From Cupriavidus basilensis (GTDB lineage Bacteria > Pseudomonadota > Gammaproteobacteria > Burkholderiales > Burkholderiaceae), in contig NZ_CP010536.1 of the NCBI RefSeq assembly GCF_000832305.1, positions 3,658,001 through 3,722,000 on the forward strand: DNA of 64,000 nt, in the 5' to 3' direction. Positions 38,222 through 47,931 of this stretch are shown in pieces. Below the pieces are notes generated by a model. That model saw only the letters and a program-made list of their open reading frames with translations. It was not told the origin of the DNA and made no database searches. Every line of letters starts with the position of its first letter. Position 1 is the stretch's first letter. Position numbers and translations under genes: made by a program.

Positions 38222-39229
38222 GTGAAAGTCTTCCGTGGCCTGCCCAACGCCGAAAGCCGGGCGCCTTGCGCCCTCACCATCGGCAATTTTGACGGTGTGC
38301 ACCGCGGCCACCAGTCGCTGCTCGCGCGCGCGCGCGCTGCGGCGGATGCACGCGGGCTACCGCTATGCGTGATGACATTCGAGCCGCATCCGCGCGAATT
38401 CTTCACGCCGGACAAGGCGCCAACGCGCATTGCGCTGCTGCGCGACAAGCTGGAAAGCCTGCGCCGCAACGGTGTCGATCGTGTTGTCGTTGAGCACTTC
38501 AACGCACACTTTGCCGCGCAGTCCCCGCAAGCATTCGTCGAGAACGTGCTCTGGCACGGCCTGCACACGCGCTGGCTGCTGGTCGGCGACGACTTCCGCT
38601 TCGGTGCCAGGCGCGCCGGCGATTTTGCCTATCTGCAACAGGCCGGCGCACAGTTCGGCTTCGACGTGGAGCAGATGGGCTCGGTCTCCGAAGGCGGCGT
38701 GCGCATCTCCAGTTCCGCCGTGCGGCAGGCGCTGGGCGATGGTGATCTCGAACACGCGCGCCGCCTGCTTGGCCATGGCTATGCCATCAGCGGGCATGTG
38801 GTCCACGGCCGCAAGCTCGGTCGCGACCTGGGCTTTCCCACCATCAACCTGCGTATTTCCCACAAGCGGCCGGCAGTCAGCGGCATCTTCGTCGTGCAGG
38901 TGCATGGACTGGCAGAGCACGCCATACCGGGCGTGGCCAGCATCGGCGTGCGCCCGACCATCGAAGATGCCGGCCGGGTGCTGCTGGAAGTGCACCTGTT
39001 CGACTTCAAGCAGAACGTCTACGGCAAGCTGGTGCGGGTCGAGTTCATGAAGAAACTGCGCGACGAAGCCCGGTTCGATGGCCTGGAGGCGCTGACCGCC
39101 GCCATTGCCAAGGACAGCGCGGACGCGCGCGCCTTCTTCGGCCTGACTGTGCCGGTCTCGGCCGAGGGCACGCTCCCGGCCGCGGGCAGCCGCGACTTCG
39201 CCACCTCCGCCACCGACCGAATTAGCTAG
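38222..39229 (+). CDS. ribF: Bifunctional riboflavin kinase/FAD synthetase
   Basis: 335 residues. It makes FMN and then FAD. The N-terminal adenylyltransferase has [19 protein letters not shown] and FEPHPREFF; the C-terminal flavokinase has [16 protein letters not shown] and [12 protein letters not shown], then the [13 protein letters not shown] helix. The start is GTG at 38222 ([12 protein letters not shown], the family N-terminus). A consensus TATAAT lies at 38183-38188, though no good -35 box precedes it. The neighbour ileS follows, as in many Proteobacteria. Confidence 0.95.
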   Translation: MKVFRGLPNAESRAPCALTIGNFDGVHRGHQSLLARARAAADARGLPLCVMTFEPHPREFFTPDKAPTRIALLRDKLESLRRNGVDRVVVEHFNAHFAAQSPQAFVENVLWHGLHTRWLLVGDDFRFGARRAGDFAYLQQAGAQFGFDVEQMGSVSEGGVRISSSAVRQALGDGDLEHARRLLGHGYAISGHVVHGRKLGRDLGFPTINLRISHKRPAVSGIFVVQVHGLAEHAIPGVASIGVRPTIEDAGRVLLEVHLFDFKQNVYGKLVRVEFMKKLRDEARFDGLEALTAAIAKDSADARAFFGLTVPVSAEGTLPAAGSRDFATSATDRIS

Positions 39230-39377
39230 CGCCCCGTTCCCGCGCGGCGGGACCCGGGTCGCTACCCCAACCCGAAGCCAGCCCGCGGCACCCTCCGCAG
39301 CCGGTCCACGCCGTACCGCGCGCCCGCACCCAGCAGAGCTGGTGCCGCGCGCCAACCGAATTGCCCCGAGAATCGAC

Positions 39378-42269
39378 ATGTCCAACGACAAACGCGCCAA
39401 GCCCGAAAAAAGCAAGTACCCGGTCAACCTGCTCGAGACCCCCTTCCCGATGCGCGGCGACCTGCCCAAGCGCGAGCCGTTGTGGGTCAAGCAATGGCAG
39501 GACAAGCAGCTCTACAAGAAGATCCGGGCCGCTCGCAAGGGCGCCAAGAAGTTCATCCTGCACGACGGCCCCCCGTATGCCAACGGTGACATCCACATCG
39601 GCCATGCGGTCAACAAGGTCCTCAAGGACATGATCGTCAAGGCGCGCGGCCTGACCGGGCTGGACGCCGTCTATGTGCCGGGCTGGGACTGCCACGGCAT
39701 GCCGATCGAGATCCAGATCGAAAAGCAGTTCGGCAAGGGCCTGCCGGTGCAGGAAGTGCAATCGCGCGCCCGAGCCTACGCCACCGAGCAGATTGCCCGC
39801 CAGAAGCTGGACTTCGAGCGCCTGGGCGTGCTGGGTGACTGGGAACATCCCTACATGACCATGAACTTCAGCAACGAAGCCGACGAGCTGCGCGCGCTGA
39901 GCAAGATCATGGAAAAGGGCTACGTGTTCCGCGGCCTGAAGCCAGTGAACTGGTGCTTCGACTGCGGCTCGGCGCTGGCCGAGGCCGAGGTCGAGTACAA
40001 GGACAAGACCGATCTGTCCATCGACGTGGGCTTCCCCTTCGCCGAAACCGACAAGCTGGCCCATGCCTTCAAACTGCCAGCCGAACAGCTCGCCGCCAAG
40101 CCGGGCTGGGTGGTGATCTGGACCACCACGCCCTGGACCATCCCGTCCAACCAGGCGCTGAACATGCACCCGGAAGTCGAGTACGCGCTGGTCGATACCT
40201 CGCGCGGCTTCCTGATCCTGGCCACCGAGCGCGTCGAAGAGCAGCTCAAGATCTACGAACTGGAAGGCAAGGTGCTGGCCACCACCACCGGCGCAGCGCT
40301 GTCGGAGATCCGCTTCCACCACCCGCTGTCCAAGATGGACGCGGGCTACGACCGCCTGTCGCCGATCTACCTGGGCGACTACGTCACCACCGATACCGGC
40401 ACCGGCATCGTGCACTCGGCGCCGGCCTACGGCGTGGAGGATTTCCAGTCGTGCAAGGCGCACGGCATGAACGACAAGGACATCATCAGCCCGGTCATGG
40501 GCGACGGCGTCTATGCCAGCACGCTGCCGCTGTTCGGCGGCCAGAAGATCTGGGACGCCAACCCCAAGATCGTCGAAGTGCTGAAGGCCTCGGGCAACCT
40601 GTTCAATTCGCACAAGTACACCCACAGCTACATGCACTGCTGGCGCCACAAGACGCCGATCATCTACCGCGCCACCTCGCAGTGGTTCGCGGGCATGGAC
40701 GTGGATCCGGTCAATGAAGACGGCACCAACGGCCCGACCCTGCGCGAAACCGCGCTCGCCGGCATCGAGGCAACCGAGTTCTACCCGGCGTGGGGCAAGC
40801 AGCGACTGCACAACATGATCGCCAACCGGCCCGACTGGACCCTGTCGCGCCAGCGCCAGTGGGGCGTGCCGATGGCCTTCTTCCTGCACAAGGAAACCGG
40901 CGCGCTGCACCCGCGCACGCCCGAATTGCTGGAGGCAATCGCCAAGCGCGTGGAAGTGCACGGCATCGAAGCCTGGCAGGCGCTCGATCCCAAGGAACTG
41001 CTGGGCGAAGAAGCCGCCATGTACGAGAAGAACCGCGACACGCTCGACGTGTGGTTCGACTCAGGCACCACGCACTGGACCGTGATCCGAGGCTCCCACC
41101 GCGAAGACCTGTACGACGCATCGGCCGACCTGCCCGACGGCCGCCTGGCTGACCTGTACCTGGAAGGCTCGGACCAGCATCGCGGCTGGTTCCATTCGTC
41201 GCTGCTGACCGCCTCGATGCTGTATGGCAAGCCGCCCTACAAGGCGCTGCTGACCCACGGCTTCACGGTGGACGGCGAAGGCCGCAAGATGTCGAAGTCG
41301 GTCGGCAACACGGTATCGCCGCAGGACGTATCGAACAAGATGGGCGCCGAGATCATCCGCCTGTGGGTGGCCTCGACCGATTACTCCGGCGAACTGTCGA
41401 TCTCCGACGAGATCCTGAAGCGCGTGGTGGAAGGCTATCGCCGCATCCGCAACACGCTGCGCTTCCTGCTGGCCAACCTGGCCGACTACGACCACGCGCA
41501 GCACGCGCTGCCGGCGTCGGAATGGCTGGAAATCGACCGCTACGCGGTGGCTCTGACGGGGCGCCTGCAACAGGAAATCCTGTCGCACTACGATGGCTAC
41601 GAGTTCCACCCGGTGGTCGCCAAGCTGCAGACCTTCTGCTCGGAAGACCTGGGGGGCTTCTACCTGGACGTGCTGAAGGACCGCCTCTACACCACCGCGG
41701 CCAACGCGAAGGAACGCCGCGCCGCGCAGAACGCCGTGTACCACATCACCCAGGCGATGCTGCACTGGATGGCACCGTTCCTGTCGTTCACGGCGGAAGA
41801 AGCCTGGCAGATCTTCGGCCATGGCACCGAGCACACCGACACCATCTTCACCAGCACCTACTACGACGTGCCGGCGATCGACCAGGCCGACGACCTGTTG
41901 CAGAAGTGGCACGTGATCCGCGAAGCCCGCGCCGAAGTCACCAAGCAGCTCGAAGCGGTGCGCGTGGACGGCGAGATCGGTTCCTCACTGCAAGCCGAAG
42001 TCACCATCCAGGCCGGCGGCCCGGTGCTGGCCGCGCTGCAGAGCCTGTCCGACGACCTGCGCTTCGTGCTGCTGACGTCCGCTGCCAAGGTAGCCCCGGC
42101 GCCGGAAGGCGGCGACCTGCTGGTTACCGTGACGCCGTCGGTGCACGCCAAGTGCGAGCGTTGCTGGCACTACCGTGCCGACGTTGGCCGCGACCCGGCC
42201 CACCCCACCCTTTGCGGCCGCTGTGACAGCAACCTGTTCGGCGCCGGTGAACACAGGAGCCACGCCTGA
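39378..42269 (+). CDS. ileS: Isoleucyl-tRNA synthetase
   Basis: 963 residues, class I. HIGH is at residues 73-76 ([11 protein letters not shown]), KMSKS at 637-641 ([10 protein letters not shown]). An editing domain insert lies between ([14 protein letters not shown]). The C-terminal zinc knuckle has CERCWHYR near 926-933 and LCGRCDSNL near 944-952. [11 protein letters not shown] is the natural start. Its stop shares one base with the lspA ATG (TGATG), so lspA is translationally coupled. Confidence 0.98.
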   Translation: MSNDKRAKPEKSKYPVNLLETPFPMRGDLPKREPLWVKQWQDKQLYKKIRAARKGAKKFILHDGPPYANGDIHIGHAVNKVLKDMIVKARGLTGLDAVYVPGWDCHGMPIEIQIEKQFGKGLPVQEVQSRARAYATEQIARQKLDFERLGVLGDWEHPYMTMNFSNEADELRALSKIMEKGYVFRGLKPVNWCFDCGSALAEAEVEYKDKTDLSIDVGFPFAETDKLAHAFKLPAEQLAAKPGWVVIWTTTPWTIPSNQALNMHPEVEYALVDTSRGFLILATERVEEQLKIYELEGKVLATTTGAALSEIRFHHPLSKMDAGYDRLSPIYLGDYVTTDTGTGIVHSAPAYGVEDFQSCKAHGMNDKDIISPVMGDGVYASTLPLFGGQKIWDANPKIVEVLKASGNLFNSHKYTHSYMHCWRHKTPIIYRATSQWFAGMDVDPVNEDGTNGPTLRETALAGIEATEFYPAWGKQRLHNMIANRPDWTLSRQRQWGVPMAFFLHKETGALHPRTPELLEAIAKRVEVHGIEAWQALDPKELLGEEAAMYEKNRDTLDVWFDSGTTHWTVIRGSHREDLYDASADLPDGRLADLYLEGSDQHRGWFHSSLLTASMLYGKPPYKALLTHGFTVDGEGRKMSKSVGNTVSPQDVSNKMGAEIIRLWVASTDYSGELSISDEILKRVVEGYRRIRNTLRFLLANLADYDHAQHALPASEWLEIDRYAVALTGRLQQEILSHYDGYEFHPVVAKLQTFCSEDLGGFYLDVLKDRLYTTAANAKERRAAQNAVYHITQAMLHWMAPFLSFTAEEAWQIFGHGTEHTDTIFTSTYYDVPAIDQADDLLQKWHVIREARAEVTKQLEAVRVDGEIGSSLQAEVTIQAGGPVLAALQSLSDDLRFVLLTSAAKVAPAPEGGDLLVTVTPSVHAKCERCWHYRADVGRDPAHPTLCGRCDSNLFGAGEHRSHA

Positions 42270-42808
42270 TGGCCGCCACCACCACGCGCACCACGCGCGG
42301 CACCAAACGCGCCGGCAGCAAGGGCACCAAAGGCAGCAACGCCACCCCGCTGCTGTGGATGGCGTTCGCCCTGCTGGTGATCGTGCTGGACCAGTTCTTC
42401 AAGATCATCATCGTGCGGACCTTCGCCTACGGCGAATCCCGTCCGGTGACGCGCTTCTTCAACCTGGTGCTGGTCTATAACAAGGGCGCCGCTTTCAGCT
42501 TCCTGGCGGATGCCGGCGGCTGGCAGCGCTGGTTCTTCACCGGCCTTGGCGTGGTGGTGGGGCTGTTCATCATCTGGATGTTGTACCGCCATACCGGGCA
42601 GCGCCTGTTCTGCTTTGCGATCTCGCTGATCCTTGGCGGCGCCATCGGCAATGTGGTGGACCGCGTGGTGTACGGCCATGTGGTCGACTTCCTCGACTTC
42701 TATGTGCGCAACTACCACTGGCCGGCCTTCAACGTGGCGGACTGCGCCATCACGGTGGGCGCTGTGCTGCTGATCGTGGACGAACTGCGCCGTGTTCGCC
42801 GGCACTGA
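42269..42808 (+). CDS. lspA: Lipoprotein signal peptidase (signal peptidase II)
   Basis: 179 residues, with about 25 extra basic N-terminal residues compared with E. coli. Four membrane spans. The catalytic aspartates are Asp140 in GHVVDFLDF and Asp158 in [19 protein letters not shown] lies before them. It cleaves prolipoproteins after lipid attachment, and would mature LivK and others. It starts on the last base of the ileS stop. Confidence 0.96.
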   Translation: MAATTTRTTRGTKRAGSKGTKGSNATPLLWMAFALLVIVLDQFFKIIIVRTFAYGESRPVTRFFNLVLVYNKGAAFSFLADAGGWQRWFFTGLGVVVGLFIIWMLYRHTGQRLFCFAISLILGGAIGNVVDRVVYGHVVDFLDFYVRNYHWPAFNVADCAITVGAVLLIVDELRRVRRH

Positions 42809-42830
42809 GGCTACGCCGGCATTCGAACCG

Positions 42831-42854
42831 CGCCCGCGTCATGCGGGCGTTTTT
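42831..42854 (+). terminator. Terminator of ribF-ileS-lspA region
   Basis: CGCCCGC (42831-42837) pairs with GCGGGCG (42843-42849) around a 5-base loop and is followed by TTTTT, 22 bases after the lspA stop. Confidence 0.85.
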
Positions 42855-43001
42855 CATGGTGCTGCCTGACTGGCAGGATGGCAGCGCCGCCAACGCGCGC
42901 GCGGGCAAGCCGGTATTATTGACGTTTCTCCGGCGCGGGGACGGCAAGCGCTGCCGCCCGCCGCGACAACCGGACAACCACTTCAAGCGAAGAGCATATC
43001 C

Positions 43002-44198
43002 ATGGATCTGCGAGGCAAGCATCTCGTCCTTGGCCTGACCGGCGGCATCGCCTGCTATAAATCGGCCGAACTGGTCCGCCTGCTGACCAAGGCCGGCGCC
43101 ACCGTGCAGGTGGTCATGACCGAAGGCGCGACCCAATTCATCACGCCGGTGACCATGCAGGCACTCTCCGGGCGCACTGTCTTCACCTCCCAGTGGGACG
43201 CACGCGTGGGCAACAACATGGCCCATATCGATCTCTCGCGCGAAGCCGACGCCATCGTGGTCGCGCCCGCTTCCACCGATTTCCTCGCCAAGCTGACGCA
43301 CGGCCTGTGCGACGACCTGCTGACCACCCTGTGCATCGCCCGCAACTGTCCGTTGCTGGTGGCACCGGCCATGAACCTGCAGATGTGGCAGGCGCCCGCC
43401 ACGCAGCGCAACGCCGCGCAGTTGCGCAAGGACGGCGTAACCCTGCTGGGCCCCGGCAGCGGCGATCAGGCGTGCGGCGAAGTCGGTGACGGCCGCATGC
43501 TGGAGCCCTCGGAACTGCTTGCCGACATCATCGCGTTCTTCCAACCCAAGCCCTTGGCCGGGCGGCGTGTGGTCATCACGGCCGGGCCCACCTTTGAAGC
43601 CATCGACCCGGTGCGCGGCATTACCAACCGTTCCTCTGGCAAGATGGGCTTTGCCATCGCGCGCGCGGCCCGCGAGGCCGGTGCCGACGTGGTGCTGGTG
43701 GCCGGCCCGACGGGGCTGCCCACGCCGCGCGGCGTGGCTCGCACCGACGTGGAAAGCGCGCAGCAGATGCACGATGCGGTGATGGCGGGCTTGCCAGGCG
43801 CCGATGTGTTTATTGCGGTCGCGGCCGTGGCCGACTGGCGTCCCGCCGAAGTCGCCAGCCAGAAGCTGAAGAAGGCCAACGATAGCGACACGCCGACGCT
43901 GCACTTCGTGCAGAACCCCGACATCCTCGCCGCCGTGGCCGCAAAGCCGAACGCGCCCTATTGCGTGGGCTTTGCCGCCGAGAGCGAAAAGCTCGAGCAA
44001 TATGGCGAGCAAAAGCGCCAGCGCAAGAACGTGCCGCTGCTGGTGGGCAATATCGGCCACAACACGTTTGGCATGGACGACAACGAGATCGTGCTGTTCG
44101 ATGCCCAAGGCATGACCCGCCTGCCGCGCGCCGACAAGCTGACGCTGGCGCGCGATCTGGTCGCGGCCATCGCCCAGCGCGTGCCCGCGCGCCGTTGA
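43002..44198 (+). CDS. coaBC: Phosphopantothenoylcysteine decarboxylase/phosphopantothenate-cysteine ligase
   Basis: 398 residues. Bifunctional coenzyme A enzyme: the C-terminal CoaB half adds cysteine to 4'-phosphopantothenate using CTP, and the N-terminal flavin-dependent CoaC half decarboxylates the product. CoaC features are [36 protein letters not shown] and the substrate cysteine segment [12 protein letters not shown]. CoaB begins near 188 with [27 protein letters not shown]. In many bacteria it lies next to dut, and here it is one gene away. Confidence 0.96.
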   Translation: MDLRGKHLVLGLTGGIACYKSAELVRLLTKAGATVQVVMTEGATQFITPVTMQALSGRTVFTSQWDARVGNNMAHIDLSREADAIVVAPASTDFLAKLTHGLCDDLLTTLCIARNCPLLVAPAMNLQMWQAPATQRNAAQLRKDGVTLLGPGSGDQACGEVGDGRMLEPSELLADIIAFFQPKPLAGRRVVITAGPTFEAIDPVRGITNRSSGKMGFAIARAAREAGADVVLVAGPTGLPTPRGVARTDVESAQQMHDAVMAGLPGADVFIAVAAVADWRPAEVASQKLKKANDSDTPTLHFVQNPDILAAVAAKPNAPYCVGFAAESEKLEQYGEQKRQRKNVPLLVGNIGHNTFGMDDNEIVLFDAQGMTRLPRADKLTLARDLVAAIAQRVPARR

Positions 44199-44245
44199 TT
44201 CCAAGCGCCCAGCCCCCCGAACATCACCTGGCCCCGACCTTCGAT

Positions 44246-45268
44246 ATGTCCGCAAGCAAACCCAGACTGCGCCTCTCGGTACTCGACCAAAGCCCGGTCA
44301 TCGCCGGCCATCATGCGCGCGACGCGCTGGCCGCCACCGTGGAGCTGGCGCAGGCCGCCGAAGCGCTGGGCTACACCCGCTATTGGTGCGCCGAGCACCA
44401 CGGGCTGCGCGGCGTGTGCAATCCGGCGCCTGAAGTCATGCTGGCGCGCTTGGGCAGCGTGACCAAGCGCATCCGGCTGGGCTCGGGCGGCGTCATGCTG
44501 CCTTACTACAGCCCCTTCAAAGTGGCGGAGCAGTTCCGCATGCTGGAGGGCCTGTTCCCGGGCCGCATCGATCTTGGCGTGGGGCGCGCGCCGGGCGGCG
44601 ACATGCGGACCGCGCAGGCGGTGGCCATGGGCCAGTACAACCGGGGCGACCAGTTCGAGGAGCAAGTGCGGGACCTGTCCTGGCTGTTCCGTGGCGAGCT
44701 GCCGCCCGGCCATATCGCCGAGGGCGTTGTGCTGCAACCCGAGATCGATACGCGGCCGCAGCTGTGGGTGCTGGGCTCCAGCGACTTCGGCGGCGCCCTG
44801 GCGGCGCGCCTGGGGCTGCGCTTTGCCTTTGCCCACTTTATCAATCCGCATGTGGGGCACGCCGTCGCACAGCAGTACCGCCGCGATTTCGAGGCGGGCT
44901 ATGACGAGCAGCCTTATAGCGCGGCGGCGATCTTCGTGATCTGCGCTGACACCGAGGCCGAGGCGGCGGAGCTGGAGCGCGCCGTGGACCTGCGCCGGCT
45001 GCAGATGGCCTATGGCGTCAACGCGCCGATCCCCTCGCTCGCGCAGGCCGCGCAGCACGAGCTCAGCGAGCGCGACCGGCTGATCGTCGAGCGCGAGCGC
45101 CCCCGCACCATTTGCGGCACGCCCGAGCAAGTGGCGCAGCGCATGCTGGCTTTGCGCGATCACTTCCTCGCCGACGAACTGGTAGTGCTGAGCGTGGCCG
45201 CCAGCTACGCGGCGCGGCTGCGCACCTACGAGTTGCTGGCGCAGGCGTTCGACCTGTCGGGCGAGTGA
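44246..45268 (+). CDS. Luciferase-like monooxygenase (LLM), MsnO8 type
   Basis: 340 residues. Bacterial-luciferase-like TIM barrel with LSVLDQSPVIAG at the N-terminus, YTRYWCAEHHGLRGVCNPAPE near 40-60, LGSGGVMLPYYSPFKVAEQFRMLE and GRIDLGVGRAPGG. It is expected to use FMNH2 or F420; the substrate is unknown. It starts 47 bp after coaBC on the same strand and ahead of dut. Nothing suggests light emission. Confidence 0.85.
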   Translation: MSASKPRLRLSVLDQSPVIAGHHARDALAATVELAQAAEALGYTRYWCAEHHGLRGVCNPAPEVMLARLGSVTKRIRLGSGGVMLPYYSPFKVAEQFRMLEGLFPGRIDLGVGRAPGGDMRTAQAVAMGQYNRGDQFEEQVRDLSWLFRGELPPGHIAEGVVLQPEIDTRPQLWVLGSSDFGGALAARLGLRFAFAHFINPHVGHAVAQQYRRDFEAGYDEQPYSAAAIFVICADTEAEAAELERAVDLRRLQMAYGVNAPIPSLAQAAQHELSERDRLIVERERPRTICGTPEQVAQRMLALRDHFLADELVVLSVAASYAARLRTYELLAQAFDLSGE

Positions 45269-45368
45269 GGGCGAGTGAGGCACAACCAGGGGGCGACCAG
45301 GCTCGGCTATCATCTCGGGTTGCCAACGTTTTGTTGTTTTGTTTTAGTTTTCCCGAGACCGACCAGCC

Positions 45369-45869
45369 ATGACATTCGAAGCCAACCCCACCGTCGAAAT
45401 CAAGGTGCTTGACGCACGCCTGCATGAATGGGGCCTGCCGGCTTACCAGAGCGATATGGCTGCGGCGATCGACCTGCACGCCTGCCTGGACGCCGCGCTC
45501 ACCATCGAGCCGGGCACGCCGGCGCAACTGGTGCCTGCCGGCATCTCCGTGCACATGGGCAACCCCTACATGGCAGCCACCATCGCGCCGCGCTCGGGCC
45601 TGGGCCACAAGAAAGGGCTGGTACTGGGCAACTCGATCGGCGTGATCGACGCCGACTACCAAGGCCCTATCATGGTGAGCGTGTGGAACCGCAATGCGCC
45701 CGGCACCGAGCCGATCGTGATCCAGCCCGGCGAGCGCATCGCGCAGATGATGTTCGTGCCGGTGCTGCGGCCCGTGTTCAAGACGGTTGAAACCTTCTCC
45801 GAAGACACCGCGCGGGGCGCCGGCGGCTTCGGCTCAACCGGCGTGCATCACGCCAAGAGCGGCAGCTAA
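45369..45869 (+). CDS. dut: Deoxyuridine 5'-triphosphate nucleotidohydrolase
   Basis: 166 residues. It splits dUTP to dUMP and pyrophosphate. The five trimeric-dUTPase motifs are visible: SDMAAAIDLHA, APRSGLGHKKGLV, GVIDADYQGPI, GERIAQMMFVP and the C-terminal RGAGGFGSTG. The length is normal (about 150-165). Confidence 0.97.
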   Translation: MTFEANPTVEIKVLDARLHEWGLPAYQSDMAAAIDLHACLDAALTIEPGTPAQLVPAGISVHMGNPYMAATIAPRSGLGHKKGLVLGNSIGVIDADYQGPIMVSVWNRNAPGTEPIVIQPGERIAQMMFVPVLRPVFKTVETFSEDTARGAGGFGSTGVHHAKSGS

Positions 45870-45908
45870 GCGGGAAGGGAAAAAGACGGCGCGCTCGACG
45901 CTACTGCC

Positions 45909-46751
45909 TTAGCGCGCCTGCTCGAACAGCAGCGCCACGCCGCCGGCCAGAGAGGCGGGAATCAGGCTCTCATCGGGCCCCAGGTCGAGCGCCTCGACGC
46001 GCGCCTCGCGCCAGCCGCGGCGGGCCGCGGCCAGGTCGCTGGTGCGCAGCCTGATGGCGGCGTACCCCGGCACGGCGCGGCGCACATGCTCGGTGCCGGT
46101 CGCAGCGGCAAGCGCCTGCGGCGTGGTCACCACCAGCGTGGCGCCATCCAGCGCCAGGCTGCAGATGTGATCGCTCAGTTGCGTCATCTCGCCGCCGGTC
46201 AGTTCGGCGTAGGCACGCCCGGCAGCCTCCACCAGGGACGGCGCCACCACCAGGAACATCGTAGCAATGCCCACAGCGCCGTTGGCATGCGTAGTCCATT
46301 CGGGACGCCACAGCAGCTCCGGCGTGCGGTGTTCGCAGATGAAAAAGCGCGCGCCCGGCGCATCGTCGATCGCGGCGACGCGGAAGGTCGCGGGATGCTC
46401 CGTGCCATCGTCCAGCCGCACCGGCCGCGAGAACTCGATCGGGTCCGAAGTGTGCCAGCCGCCACCGCGCAGCTGTGCCGCAGCGGTGAACGTATCACTG
46501 CTCTTGCACGACAGCCCCGCGCAGCCGCCCCCGGCCTCCTGCGCATCCCAGTAATACTGCCGCGTCGGGCTTGGCGCGGTGACATGCAACAGCTCGAGAT
46601 AGTCGCGCGTCAGCATGACGCAATGGTTCTGCGAGCCGAGCGTGTGGTAACCGCGCGGCGTCAGCGTGAAGCCAAACCCGCGCCAGGCTTGCGCCGCGGC
46701 GTCAAGGTCGGGACACACCATCACAGCGTGGTCTAGCGGTTCCATCGTCAT
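45909..46751 (-). CDS. Glyoxalase-like (VOC superfamily) domain protein
   Basis: 280 residues. The N-terminal PLDHAVMVCPDLDAAAQAWRGFGF and LGSQNHCVMLTRDYLELL pattern is typical of the Glyoxalase_3-like family (PF13468). Metal-type residues H8 and E/D positions are plausible, but no reaction can be assigned. The start could also be the ATG two codons later. It lies 14 bp downstream of the Bug-type binding protein on the same strand, suggesting they act on a common compound. Confidence 0.75.
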   Translation of the reverse strand: MTMEPLDHAVMVCPDLDAAAQAWRGFGFTLTPRGYHTLGSQNHCVMLTRDYLELLHVTAPSPTRQYYWDAQEAGGGCAGLSCKSSDTFTAAAQLRGGGWHTSDPIEFSRPVRLDDGTEHPATFRVAAIDDAPGARFFICEHRTPELLWRPEWTTHANGAVGIATMFLVVAPSLVEAAGRAYAELTGGEMTQLSDHICSLALDGATLVVTTPQALAAATGTEHVRRAVPGYAAIRLRTSDLAAARRGWREARVEALDLGPDESLIPASLAGGVALLFEQAR

Positions 46752-46765
46752 CGCACCCTCTCGCT

Positions 46766-47779
46766 TCAATCGAACTGGATATTGGCCTTGCGCGCCACTG
46801 CCTGCCATTTGTCGTGCTCGTGGCGCACCAGGCTGGCCAGCTCGGCGGGGCTGCCGCCGACGATCTCGAAACCCTGCATGGCCAGCGCATCCACCACGCG
46901 CTGCTGCCGCAACGACTGAACCAAGGCATCGTGCAGGCGCGCAACGGTCGGCTCCGGCAACCCGGCCGGGCCAAACACACCGATCCATGAATAGGCTTCG
47001 AATCCGCGATAGCCTTGCTCGGCCACGGTTGGCAACTGCGGGAACTGGCGCAGGCGGGTGGTGCCGGTCACGCCGAGCAGCTTGATCGTCTTGGCAGCCA
47101 CATGCGCCTGCACCGCCGCGTAACTGGAGAAAAATACGTCGACTTCATTGGACAGAACAGCCTGCACCGCCGGGCCGCCACCTTTGTACGGCACGTGGAG
47201 AAAGCGCACCCCGGCCTCGGTCGCCAGCGCCTCGGCGGCAAGCTGGTTAAGGCTGCCGATGCCGGAAGACGCGTAGCGGACGCTCTCCGGCTTTTGCCGC
47301 GCCATGGCGACCAACTCCTTCACGTTGGACGCGGGCAACGACGGGTTGGCCGCGATCACCAGCGGAAATCGCACCAGTTGCGAGATCGGCGTGAAGTCGC
47401 GGAAGGTATCGTAGGGCAGGTTCTTGTAAGCAAACGGGTTGATGGCATGGGTGTCGAACGCCATCAGCAGCGTACTGCCGTCCGGCTTGGCCCGGGCCAC
47501 GGTGCTCGAAGCAATCAGGCCACCGGCGCCTGGCTTGTTGTCGATCACCACCGTCTGGCCGAGCCCGCTTTTCAGGCCGGGCTGCAGCTGGCGTGCGACG
47601 ATATCGACGCTGCCCCCGGGAGGGAACGGCAACACCATGGCGATCGGACGGCCGGACGCGCCTGTCGTGGCATCGCCACCCAAGGCAGCCAGGCCAGGCA
47701 CGGGAATCAGGGGCATCGCGCCAAATGGCAACGATTTGAGCAGCAGGCGGCGCAGCCGCGAGCGTTGGGATTGGGACAT
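46766..47779 (-). CDS. Bug-type (tripartite tricarboxylate transporter) substrate-binding protein
   Basis: 337 residues. An Arg-rich start with a Tat-like or Sec signal (RSRLRRLLLKSLPFGAM) is followed by the Bug fold: MVLPFPPGGSVDIVARQL, VVIDNKPGAGGLIASSTVA and YDTFRDFTPISQLV. Such periplasmic proteins are hugely expanded in Cupriavidus and Bordetella, mostly without known ligand and often without membrane partners nearby; none is seen here. It forms a two-gene unit with the VOC protein. Confidence 0.88.
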   Translation of the reverse strand: MSQSQRSRLRRLLLKSLPFGAMPLIPVPGLAALGGDATTGASGRPIAMVLPFPPGGSVDIVARQLQPGLKSGLGQTVVIDNKPGAGGLIASSTVARAKPDGSTLLMAFDTHAINPFAYKNLPYDTFRDFTPISQLVRFPLVIAANPSLPASNVKELVAMARQKPESVRYASSGIGSLNQLAAEALATEAGVRFLHVPYKGGGPAVQAVLSNEVDVFFSSYAAVQAHVAAKTIKLLGVTGTTRLRQFPQLPTVAEQGYRGFEAYSWIGVFGPAGLPEPTVARLHDALVQSLRQQRVVDALAMQGFEIVGGSPAELASLVRHEHDKWQAVARKANIQFD

Positions 47780-47840
47780 CGGGTACTCAGACGGATGACG
47801 GGCGCACAGCTGCGGTGCGCAGCCGAACCCGGCCAAAACA

Positions 47841-47864
47841 AAAAGGGCGGCATCGCTGCCGCCC
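47841..47864 (-). terminator. Terminator of clpS-clpA
   Basis: GGGCGGCA (47845-47852) pairs with TGCCGCCC (47857-47864) around a 4-base loop; on the leftward strand it runs into TTTTTGTTTT. It lies 67 bases after the clpA stop and just upstream of the Bug gene. Confidence 0.88.
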
Positions 47865-47931
47865 TGTATTTTGCCCGAGGATAGCACGAATTGCAGGCAA
47901 GGTCCGCTCTGCCTGCCCCCCGCGCGTTGCC

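Noticed and set aside
39222..40961. A 579-codon frame antisense to ileS
   Set aside because: It mirrors the codon bias of ileS and has no domain; several other long antisense frames (for example 3991-5940 and 29333-31072) have the same origin.
46766..47779. A full tripartite tricarboxylate transporter at the Bug gene
   Set aside because: No TctA- or TctB-like membrane gene is adjacent; only the binding protein is present.
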